Of a stretch of 64,000 nt of DNA, positions 12,101 through 24,100 are shown piece after piece. Location: the NCBI GenBank assembly GCA_018292915.2, contig JACVVK020000035.1, forward strand, positions 346,001 to 410,000. The letters run 5' to 3'. The notes under the pieces are model-generated. The model made no database searches and was not told the DNA's origin. It saw only the letters and a list, made by a program, of their open reading frames with translations. A program made the position numbers and the translations under genes. The stretch is from Batillaria attramentaria. Its lineage: Eukaryota; Mollusca; Gastropoda; Batillariidae. Numbering within the stretch: the first letter of the stretch is position 1; each line of letters opens with the position of its first letter.

Positions 12101-15100
12101 GGTAATTTGAGACGGAGATATGTCTGTCACAGCATCAGATGACACTATACCTGATTTAATGGCATCTTCGATTGTCATACCATGTGGATACCGTGGTTGA
12201 ATGGCCGAAGGTAATACTGCGCCTTCTCTAATGGCCTCATCAAGTGGCATACCAGGAGGGCAGAACTGCGGTACAGCCTTAGCTGGCAGTACACCAGCTT
12301 TAACGGCACCTTCGAGTGTCATACCAGGTGGATATCGTGGTTTAATGGCCGTTGGGGGCACGGCTCCTGAACTAATGGCCTCAGAAAGTGTCATGCCAGG
12401 TGGGCACGTCTTTGGTACAGCCTCAGCTGGCAGTATGCCTGACCTAACAGCGTTTTCGAGTGTCATGCCAGGTGGGTACTCTGGTTTAATGGCCGAAAAT
12501 GGTATCACTCCTGATCTAATGGCCTCATCAATCGTCATGTCAGGTGGGCAGTCCTTAGGTACAGCCTCAGCCGGCACTATGCCTGATTTGATGGCTTTTT
12601 TGAGTGTCATGCCAGGAGGGTAGTGTGGTTTCATGGCGGAAGATGGCACAATCCCCGACTGCATGGCGTCGTCAAGAGTAAGCATAGGCGACACTATTCC
12701 CGATTTAATGGCCTCTTCAAGAGTCAGGTTAGACGGAGGAAGATGTGTCAAAGCATCAGACGGCACCATGCCTGCTTTAACGGCCTCCTCAAGTGCGAGT
12801 TCGTCCGGATACTGCCATCTTTCTAGTTGTGTACCGTCAACTGCCGTACGTGGCACTATTCCTGATTTGACAGCCTCCTGGAGTGACATGCCAGGTGGGC
12901 ACGGTTTTGTTAGAGCCTCAGCTGGTAATACACCTAATCGAATGGCGTCCTCAATGTTCAAGTCAGACGGGTATTGCTTTTCAGGGTTTAAAACAGCCCA
13001 GGGTTGCACTACACCGGATTTCAGGGCCTCTTCAAGTGTCATACCTGGGGGAATCTCCTCTGGTGCAGCTGAACTCTTAATTACACCTGATTTAATGGCC
13101 TCCTCAAGTGTCATCGCAGGAGGCTTCTCCAGTCTGGCCAGTGCCACACTGACAACATCACTGCTAGTCACACTTCCGCGAAGGGCAGCTTCACTGAGTG
13201 TCTGAGAACGTAGATGCCTGTCTACACCAGCTTCGGGCACTACACCCAATTTCAGGGCCTCCTCAAGAGTAACGCCAGGCGGGATGGGACCTGGTATAGC
13301 TGAAGCTGGTATTAAGCCAGATGCGATGGCCTTTTCTAGAGGCATGGGTGGCAATAAGCCCGACGTAATGGCCTCTTCAACTGTTAAATTAGGTGGTAAA
13401 CCTTTGATGGCAAACTCCTCAGGGCTTAAAACTTCATCATTTGGGATTAAGCCTGCTTTGATGGCCTGCTCAAGTGTCAGCTCAGATGGCATTTTGATGT
13501 CAGCAGTTTGCAATATGCCTGATCTAATGGCCTCCTCGAGTTTCATGCCAGGTGGGCACCTTTGTGTCAAGGCCTCAGCTGGCACTATGCCAGCTTTAAT
13601 GGCATCCTCAACTGTTAAGTCAGATTGGTATCGTGGTGTTACAGAGCCTGGTGGTACTATACCATATTTAACAGCATCCTCAAGTGTTATGCCAGGAGGG
13701 TACTCCTCTGTTATCATCTCGGCTGGCACTATCCCTGATTTAATGGCATCTTCAAGTGTCAGGTCAGATGGATACTGGTGCTGCACCGACGTAGCTGGCA
13801 CTAGGCCTAATTTTACAGCTTGTTCAACTGTTAAAGTAGGATACTGGCTGCTTTTGAGTTCTGAAGGTTTAAGGTCTTCAGGTTTCGCAGTGGGCAGTTT
13901 TTTGGCTGGCTTAACTGGAGATGCAACTGGAGTAGCCAGGACAGCCTCCTTAGGCACAAGGCCGAGTTGAACGGCCTCATCAAGTGTCAGATCACCTAGC
14001 GTTTTTACAGCACTGGATGGTACTGCACCGGATTTTATGGCATGTGTAAGTTTCGTGCCAGGCGGACACTTCTTTACAACATCTGCCGGCACTAGGCCAC
14101 GTTTAACAGCCTCCTCAACTGTAAGGTCAGATGGGTATGGTGGTATTACAGACGTTGCTGGCACAACACCTGATTTCAGGGCCTCCTGAAGTGTCATACC
14201 GGGTGGATAATCCCCCTGGATGGCCTCAGCTGGCACTAAGCCCGATTTGATAGCGTCTTCAACTGTCAGATCAGGTGGATACATTTTAAGTACTGAGTCT
14301 GGCACTACCCCTGATCTCAAGGCTTCATCAAATGATATGTCTGCCGGGTACGTGCGCTTGGCTTTTCTCTCTCTATCACGTTGTTTCTTTTTTTGTATAT
14401 GTGATTCCTTTACCTTTATCTCACCTTTCTTACAAGCAACTTGTACAAAATTGTTTAAAACATCACCATAAGGATCGTCTTGCGGTATAATGGCCTCTGC
14501 TGGCACAATGCCTGATCTAATGGCCTCCTCTAAAGTCATACCAGGTGGCATTGTGGCCATTTCTGCGCCAGCAGGGGTCACAACAGCAGCAATTGGCACT
14601 ATTCCAGATTTGATGGCGTTCTCAAGTGTAAGGCCAGGTGGATATTGTGGTGTAACAGAAGCGGCAGGTACAACACCTGATCTAATGGCCTCCTCTAAAG
14701 TCATATCAGACGGGTACTCTTGCATTACAGCCTCTCTTGGCACCAGACCTGATTTAATGGCGTCGTCAAGTGTCAGGTCAGGTGGGTACTGCAGTTCAAC
14801 AGCTTCCGATGGCACTATACCTGACCTAATGGCCTCTTCAAGTGTAAGATCAGACGGGTACTTCTTTGCGACAGCCTCAGCTGGGACTGTGCCTGATCTA
14901 AGAGCTTCCTGAAGGGTTAGGTCAGACGGGTATCTGTGTCTTACAGATGCAGCTGGTACAGCGCCTGATGTAATGGCGTCCTCAAGTGTCATGCCAGGTG
15001 GGAACCTCTGTGTCATAACCTCAGCTGGCACTACACCTGATTTGATGGCGTCATTGAGTGTCATGTTAGGTGGGTAATCCTGTTTAATGGCATCAGATGG

Positions 15101-18100
15101 CACTATCCCAGCTCTAATAGCCTCATCAAGTGTCAGGTCAGACGTGTATTGCTGTGCAACTTCCTCAGCTGGCACCAAACCTAATCTAAGTGCTTCGTCA
15201 AGTGTTAAGCCCGACGGGTGCGGTGTGACGGACTCAGCTGGTAAAACACCTGCTGCAATGGCCTCTTCGAGTGTCATACCAGGTGGATATTCCTGTGTTA
15301 CAGCCTCTGCTGGCACTATTCCTAATTTTATAGCGTCTTCAAGCGTTAGGTCAGATGGAAGCTGCTGTTTAACGGCTGCAGCTGGCACTATCCCTGACTT
15401 AATGGCTTCGTCAAGTGTCAGATGAGGCGGGTATTGTTTTATTAAAGACACAGCAGGCACTGCCCCTGACCTGAGGGCCTCTTCAAGCGTTAGGTCCGAT
15501 GGGTATTTAATCTTGATAGCAGCAGGTGGCACTACACCTGTTCTTATGGCCTCCTCAAGTGTCATGCCAGGCGGCTGATCCTGTGATAGGGCCTCTGGCA
15601 CTATGCCAGATTTGATGGCTTCTTCCAGTGTGAGGTCTTTCGGGTACCCCTGTAGTATGGCCGCGACTGGTATTATACCTGTATTTAGGGCCTGTTCAAG
15701 TGTCATTGGGGGCTGTTCTTGTACAACAGATGTACCTGGCACGATGCCTGATCTAATGGCTTCGTCAAGTGTCATGGCAGGAGGGCACTCCTTACTAGCA
15801 GATTTTGATATGATACCTGATTTAATCGCCTTCTCGAGTGTCATGTCAGGCGGAACTCTGCCTGATTTAATGGCCTCTTCGAGTGTCATGCCAGCCGGAT
15901 GTGGCTTTAAAGCGTTGGCCGGGACTATGCCCGATTTTACGGCCTCTTCAAGTGTAATGCCAGGCGGAAACTGCTGTGTGGTAGTTTCTGTACCTGGAGG
16001 GTGCACAACAGCCGCAGCTGGAACTATTCCTGATTTAATGGCCTCCTGCAGTGACATATTAGGCGGGTATTTATCCGGTAAAGCTTCAGCTGGCACCAGA
16101 CCCATATTGATAGCTTCTGTCAGTGTCACGTCAGGTGTGGCGTATTTGGATTTTCTCTTTGCTTGCCCAGATCGCAAGGATAGCAAATATTTCTCATAAA
16201 GACTTGTTACGGCGAGGGGTTCAGTTTCTTCAAGCCACATTTCTTCCGATGTCAGTTCTTCCCCTCGTGCCTCTTTCATTTTTCTTTCTATTTTTGCATG
16301 TAGTAAATCCCGGAATTCATCTTTCAGCAACTTTTGCAACATTTCCAATCTGGCGTTTTCAAAGTGCAGACGTTTCTTTAGAGAAAGCAGTCTTGCAAGT
16401 TCGTGCGCTTCCTCGGCATAATATTTTTCACGAATGCCATCTTCCTCAAATTTAGTTTTGCATATCTCTTTAAATTGCTTCACTAACTGTACTTGTGCAG
16501 CTAATTTTGCATTAATTTCTTTTTCCTTTTTCTTCATCTGCTGCATATTCTCACGTGTTTTCAACAATGCGTTTTTAGTGTCCATGAGGGTTGCATTGAT
16601 GTTCTCAAACTTGTCTCTCAACTCAAAAAGTTTCACGTTTGCAGCGTGTTTACCGTGATATTTGCAGACTAACTGCTCTAAGTAGGTGACGTTGGGATGC
16701 TCTTTCAAGGCAGTATCAACAACCTGAGAATCTTCACTAATAAATTCTGCGTAACTTATTCCTTCTTCAACGTTTGCATAACTTTTATCCTCGTAAGTCT
16801 GACAGTAATCTAAAACTATTTCGCTGACAACGTCTGCATAAGGATCTGCGATTCTATTCGGTAACCTGATACTTCTTTTTTCTTCTTCTTCATATGCAGA
16901 TAGTCTGGAAGGTCCTGCAGGGGGTCGTTTTCTACCTCCAGTTTCGTCTGGTGACTTCCCCTCTTCTTTACCTTCCTTATCTTTTCTCCCCTTTTTCTTC
17001 TTGTCTTCTTTTTTCTCTCCTTGATCAGACTCTGTCTCTGAGGCGGCTCCCTCACCTTTTTTCTTTTTCTTTTTCTTCTCACCTTTACCTGCTCCGTCTT
17101 CTGGTCCCTTTTTCTCTTTCTTCTTTTTCTTGTCATCATCACTTTGTTCCCCATCTGACGCCGACGACGGGCCACCCTTCTTCTTTTTCTTTTTTTTATC
17201 TTTCTTACCTTTTTCTGCCTGTCCACCTTCTGTTCCTGAGGAGGCCTCCTTGGGACCACTCTTCGGTTTTTTCATCTTCTTGCCTCCTCCCGATTTTTCA
17301 CCTTCTGTCTCTGTGGTGGCTCCCGCTGCTGCATCACCCTTCCCTTTTTTCTTCTTTTTCTTTCCATCTTTACCTTTTTCGGATTGTTCTCCTTCTGTTG
17401 CTGAGGAGGCTTCCTTAGAACCACCCTTCTTTTTCTTCTTCTTCTTATCCTTCCCGGCTCCTTTGCTCGTTTCCGTTTTTTCGCCTTCTGTCCCTGACGC
17501 GGTTCCCTCTGCTGCACCACTCTTTCCTTTTTTCTTCTTTTTCTTTCCATCTTTACCTTTTTCGGATTGTTCTCCTTCTGTTGCTGAGGAGGCTTCCTTA
17601 GAACCACCCTTCTTTTTCTTCTTCTTCTTTTCCTTCCCGGCTCCTTTGCTCGTTTCCGTTTTTTCGCCTTCTGTCCCTGACGCGGTTCCCTCTGCTGCAC
17701 CACTCTTTCCTTTTTTCTTCTTTTTCTTTCCATCTTTACCTTTCTCGGATTGTTCTCCTTCTGTTGCTGAGGAGGCTTCCTTAGAACCACCCTTCTTTTT
17801 CTTCTTCTTCTTTTCCTTCCCGGCTCCTTTGCTCGTTTCCGTTTTTTCGCCTTCTGTCCCTGACGCGGTTCCCTCTGCTGCACCACTCTTTCCTTTTTTC
17901 TTCTTTTTCTTTCCATCTTTACCTTTCTCGGATTGTTCTCCTTCTGTTGCTGAGGAGGCTTCCTTAGAACCACCCTTCTTTTTCTTCTTCTTCTTTTCCT
18001 TCCCGGCTCCTTTGCTCGTTTCCGTTTTTTCACCTTCTGTCTCTGACGCGGTTCCCTCCGCTGCACCACTCTTTCCTTTCTTCTTCTTTTTCTTTTCGCC

Positions 18101-21100
18101 CTTATCTTTTTCTGCCTGTTCTCCTTCTGTTGCTGATGAGGCTTTCTTGGAACCACCTTTCTTTTTCTTCTTCTTTTCCTTCCCGGCTCCTTTGCTTGTT
18201 TCCGATTTTTCGCCTTCTGTCTCTGAAGCGGTGCCTTCTTCTGTGCCACCCTTCTTTTTCTTCTGCTTTTTCTTACCTTTTTCTGCCTGTTCACCTTCTG
18301 TTGCTGCACTTCCCTTCCCTTTCTTCTTGCCTTTGCCTTTTTTTGCCTGGTCACCTTCAGTTGCTGAGGAGGCGTCCGAGGCACCACTCTTCTTTTTCTT
18401 CTTGCCTCCTTTACTTTTTTCAGCCTTCTCACCTTCTGCCTCTGAAGAGGATCCATCTGCTGCACCACCCTTCCCTTTCTTCTTCTTCTTCTTTCCACCT
18501 TTATCCTTTTCTGGTTGTTCCCCTTCGACTGCTGAAGAAGCTTCACTCTTCTTTTTCTTCTTCTTTTTTCCCTTGCCTCCTTTACTTGTTTCTGACTGCT
18601 CACTTTCCGTCTCCGAGGTAGGTCCCTCTGCTGCACCGCCCTTTTTCTTTTTCTTTTTCTTTTCTTTACCTGTTTTTGGTTGTTCCCCTTCTGTTGACGA
18701 TGCGGACCCTTCTTTGGCACCACTCTTCTTTTTTTTCTTTTTTTTCTCCTTCTTCGTCTTGTCCTCTGCACCTTTTTCTGGTTGCTCACCCTTTGCTCCC
18801 TCTGCTGCGCCGCTTTTCTTTTTTTTCTTCTTTTTCTTTTTGTCATCTTTACCTGTTTCTGATAGTTCCTCTTCTGTCGACGACGCAGATCCTTCTTTCG
18901 CACCACTCTTCTTCTTTCTCTTCTCTTTTTTCTTCTTTCCTCCTTTGCTTGTTTCTGATTGTTCATCTCCTGATTCTGACATGGACACCTCAGATGCACC
19001 GCTCGTTGCTTTGGATGGCAAGTCTGCAGGTCGTGATGGGGGTTGTTGCTCATATGTTTCTCTTTCTGCAGGACTCGCAACTTCAAGCTCCTCCAGGCGC
19101 TGCTCTTCAGGCGTTTTTCTTTCTGCAGGACTCACAACTTCAGGCGTAACCTCCTTTAGTTGCAAGCTTGGTAACTTTTGCTGGCTAAACTGTTGTCCTA
19201 TAACATAAGGTCTAACCTCTTCTGCCTGCCATTGGGGAGGACGTTGTTTTACAGGAGCCACGAGATCAGGCTTAACTTCTTTCAGCTGCGAAGGTGGTGG
19301 AGGCTGTTGTTTGTATTTTTCTTTTTCCGTAGGACTTACATAGGGTTTAACCTCTTTTGGCTGCAAGAGGGGAGAACGTTGTTTTTCATAAGTTTTCTTT
19401 TCCGCAGGACTCACAACTTCAGCTTTAGCCTCCTCAAATGCTCCTCTTTCCGCAGGACTCACAACTCCAGGCTTAACCTCCTTCAGTTGCAAACCTGGTG
19501 ATTGCTGCTGGTCAAGCTTTTCCCCTTCATCAGGGCGCAGAAGACCAGGCTTAACACCTTCCTTTTCTGCAGGACTTACAACTGCAGCCTCTTCAAATGT
19601 TCTTCCTTCCACAGGACTCACAGCTTCAGGCTTAATCTCCTTCACCTGCAAACCTGGTGATTGCTGCTGTTCAAGCTTTTCCCCTTCAGCAGGACTCACA
19701 AGATCAGGCTTAATATCTTCCTTTTCTGCACGACTCACAGCTGCAGCTTCTTCTAATGTTCTTCCTTCCACAGGACTCACAACTTCAGGCTTAACCTCTT
19801 TCAGCTGCAAACCAGGTGATTGCTGCTGGTCAAGCTTTTCTCCTTCAGCAGGGCGCACAAGATCAGGCTTAATACTTTCCTTTTCTGCAGGACTCACAAC
19901 TGCAGCCTCTTCTAATGTTCTTCCTTCCACAGGACTCACAGCTTCAGGCTTAACCTCCTCCAGCTGCAAACCTGGTGATTGCTGCTGGTCAAGCGTTTCC
20001 CCTTCAGCAGGACTCACAAGATCAGGCTTAATACTTTCCTTTTCTGCAGGACTCACAACTGCAGCCTCTTCTAATGTTCTTCCTTCCACAGGACTCACAG
20101 CTTCAGGCTTAACCTCCTCCAGCTGCAAACCTGGTGATTGCTGCTGGTCAAGCGTTTCCCCTTCAGCAGGACTCACAAGATCAGGCTTAATACCTTCCTT
20201 TTCTGCAGGACTCACAACTGCAGCCTCTTCTAATGTTCTTCCTTCCACAGGACTCACAACTTCAGGCTTATCCTCTTTCAGCTGCAAACCTGGTGATGGC
20301 TGTTGGTCAAGCTTTTCCCCATCAGCAGGACTCACAAGATCAGACTTACTACTTTCCAATGCGCGCTGTAGCTCGGACTTGTCTTTTTCTGGCATAATCG
20401 TTTCTGGTGGCAAACCCGGTAACTGCTGCTTCGAGCACAAACTCAGCCTCAGCCTCTCAACCTCGAGCATAACACTCTCTGGTTGTAAGCGTGACGGACG
20501 TTGATGCTCAGACTTTTCTACTTCTGCATAGCTCAGAACTACAGGCTTAACTCCCTCCACCTGCGAACGTGATGGGCTCTGTCGATCAACCTTTTCTGCA
20601 GGAATGGCAGCTTTAGGTCTGCTCAATGCAGGTTGGAAGCCTGCTACATACTGGCCTGTTTCTGCACGGCCTGTCGTGGCCTCACGTTTACCAAATTCTA
20701 ATTTCTGAACAGGCTGCTGAACGGCTGATCTGACAGGCTGCTTAGGTTGCAACGCCGAAGAGTACTGGGGGCCAGCGATATCCTTTTTAACTTCTTTCAA
20801 TGGAGCAGCTGCAGGTATGTAAGGTTTTGTCTGCCATTCTTTGGGTGTGTCTTTCTGTTTAGGTTGCAAGGCTGCGGTGGACTGGATACCAGCAATCTTT
20901 GTTTTAACTCCTTCCCTCCCCGCAGCTGCGAATATTGCAGGTTTTGTTTGCTTTTCTTGTTTCCTGTCTTTCTCCATTGTTTCCTTCTCATCTCCCACCG
21001 ATTTCAAACTTTGCTCACTGGACGCTGCTGTAGACGTTTTGCTTTTCTTTTCTTCTTTATCTGACCTTTTTTCACTGAGCTTCTCAGTTTCTGAGACGTC

Positions 21101-24100
21101 GGTTTCAGTTGAGACCTTGTCTGTCGTAGATTTCTTTTTCTTTTCTTTTTTCTCTTTCTTTTTCTTGTCAGCTGAGGAGATCACGCCTACACCGTCACCT
21201 GACTGTCCACCCTCGCTCTGCTCTGCTTTTCCCTTCTTTTTCTTTTTTCCTTTTTCTTCCTTTTTTTTGTCTTTGCCATCTGTCGCGTCATCTACTGCAC
21301 TCACTACACTTTCAGACTGTGAACCAGATTCGCTAGGTTCCGCAGAGGAGCCCGTTTTTTTCTTTTTTTCTTTTTTCTTGCCCTTGTCTTTCTTCTTTCC
21401 CTTAGAAGATTTTTCTTCGTCAGATGGACCTGGTGGTTTGCCACTCGACAAATCAGATTCGCTAGGTTCCGCAGAGGAGCCCGGTTTTTTCTTTTTCCCT
21501 TTTTTCTTGCCCTTGTCTTTCTTCTTTCCCTTTGAAGATTTTTCTTCATCAGATGGACCTGGTGGTTTGCCACTCGACAAATCAGATTCACTAGGTTCCA
21601 CGGAGGAGCCCGGCTTTTTCTTTTTCTCTTTTTTCTTGTCCTTGTCTTTCTTCTTTCCTTTTGACGATTTTTCTTCGTCGGATAGACCTGGTGCTTTGTC
21701 CCCTTCCCTAGATTCTCCAGAAGTTTTCTTTTTCTTTTTCTCCTTTTTGGCTTTAGTATCATGTTTGTCCGGGCTGCTCTCAGAGGTTGCATCTCCCATC
21801 TCTGCATCAGACTTCATTTCTTTTTCTGGTTCGGTTGACGGTTTCTCGGTTTGTTCTTTTCTCTTTGCAAAACAAGGAAGGCAAGGACAGCAGGGCTTAT
21901 CTTCCGTATCAGCTGAAACTTGTTGGTCTCCACTTACAGGAGCCTGAGGGCCTGACGTGTCCTCGGGTCCAGGTCCTGAAGGAGGCTGCTTTCCAGAGTC
22001 TTTGAGGCCAGACCCGTCCTTGGGCCCAGGCTCTGAAGGAGGCTGTTTGCCAGAGTCTTTATGGCCGTCTATTTCCTTACGGCCTCCAGCCTTGTCGCCT
22101 TCTGCTGGAGGCTGCCGACCAAGTGGTGTTTTGTGCGCTGAGCCTCGACGGCCAGAGTCTCCATGACCTGATACTCTAGATTTTCTTCCTGTTGAATCCT
22201 TTTTATCAGCCAGTTTTGATTTAATAGGGCCTTTGAGCTCTGAGGACTGTGGTGACCGGTCAACCACTTTCTTTTTTTTCTTGGACAATCCTTCATCTTT
22301 TAATTCTGTTTTAGAAGAAAGAGGAGAAGATGGCTGTCTGTCATCTACATCAGAACTGTCTTTCTTTGTCTTCCTCATTTTCTTCTTTGATGCCTGTAGT
22401 TTCTGAACCTCTTCTACCATTTCACTTGCTGGCACAGGTTCTCTTACTCCAGATTTTCTTGCCTTGCCTCGTAGGGAATCCTGTCTGATGGAAGTGGCTC
22501 TCGACCCTGTAGAATACTGTTGGTCTACTGGCTCCCGTTGCACACTGCTGACAAGATCTGATTTCTTAGGTTCGGCTTTAAGTCCTGAAGGGTACTGTAA
22601 AATGGGAGCAGCTCTCGAATGTGCTGCGTACTGTTGGTCTTTTGGTTTTTGTGGTGCACGCCTTTCCGTACCTGATTTCGTAGACTCAGCTCTCTGCCCA
22701 GGGAACTGTGGTACGGAAGCACCTGGGGGCCTTGTAGGGTACTGCTGGTCTTCTATTTCGTGTGCTACAGGATACGACTTCCTGCGTAAACTCAACCCCA
22801 ACCTCTCAACCTCGAGCATATCACTCTCCGGTTGCAAGCGTGATGGACGTTGATAATCAGACTTTTCTATTTCTGCATAGCTCAAGGCTACAGGCTTAAC
22901 GGAAGCATCTGGGGGCTTTGTAGGGTACTGCTGGTCTTCTATTTCGTGTGCTGCAGGATACGACTTCCTGCGTAAACTCAACCCCAACCTCTCAACCTCG
23001 AGCATGTCACTCTCCGGTTGCAAGCGTGATGGATGTTGATAATCAGACTTTTCTATTTCTGCATAGCTCAAGGCTACAGGCTTAACCCCCTCCACCTGAG
23101 AACGCGGTGGGCGCTGTTCAGGGCTTTCCACGCCCGATTCTGAGGGCTCAGCTCTCCGTTCTGGAAGGAATTGTGTAATGGAAGCAGCTCTGGATCCCGT
23201 TGAGTACTGCTGGTCTATCAGTTTTTGTGGTGCATGTCTTTCTATGCCTGGTTTGATGGAATCAGGTCTTGTCACTGCAGGGTACAGCTGGTCTGTTATT
23301 TCTTGTGACACAGGGCCTTCAAGACCTGATATCATAGACTCTGCTCGTCCTTGCTGGTACTGTTGTTCTGCCAGTTTCTGTGGCGCAAGGCCTTCCTTGT
23401 ATGTGTCAATGGATTCCAATCTCCGCCCCGAATGGTACTGTGTCACGGAAGCATCTCTTGACCTTGTAGAACCTTTCTGGTCTATTATTTCTTGTGACGG
23501 GCGGGTTTCTGGTGTTAAGGACTCAGCTCTCAGTCCTTGCTCGTAATGTCCTGTTAGTTCCCGTGGTGCAGGGCCTTCCATGTGTGTCTTTATGGACTCA
23601 GATCTCCGCCCTGAAGGGTACTGTGTTATTGAAGCCGCTCTCGATCTGAAAGGATACTGTTGGTCTAATATTTCTTGTGATAAAGGGCCTTCAAGACCAG
23701 ATTTGATAGAATCAGCTCTCAGTCCTTGCTGGTATTGTTCCTCGGTGGATTTCGGCGATACAGAGCCTTCCATGTGTGTCTTAATAGACTCAGATCTCCG
23801 TTCTGAAAGATACGGCGTTATTGAAGCAGCTCTCAAGATGGTAGGATACTGCTGGTCGATTATTTCTTGTGACATACGACCGTCCATATCTGATTTAATA
23901 GAATCAGCTCTCAGTTCTTGCTTGTACTGTTGTTCTTTTAGCTCCTGTGGTACAGGGCCTTCCATGTGTGTCTTAACTGAGTCAGATCTCCGTCCCGAAG
24001 GGTACTGTGTTATGGATGCAGCTCTTGATCCTGTTCGATACTGTTGGTCTGTTGTATCTTGTGAAACAGGGGCTTCATGGTCTGATTTTACGGACGCAGA

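Noticed and set aside
7125..16199. Many plus-strand frames with repeats such as GTMPDLMASSSVMPGGY
   Set aside because: Complementary-strand readings of the 72-nt plectin-like repeat; regular but not independent genes.
17130..19208. 692-codon plus-strand and 604-codon minus-strand alternative frames
   Set aside because: They are shadows of the poly-Lys block in other frames, produced by periodic AAG/AAA codons.
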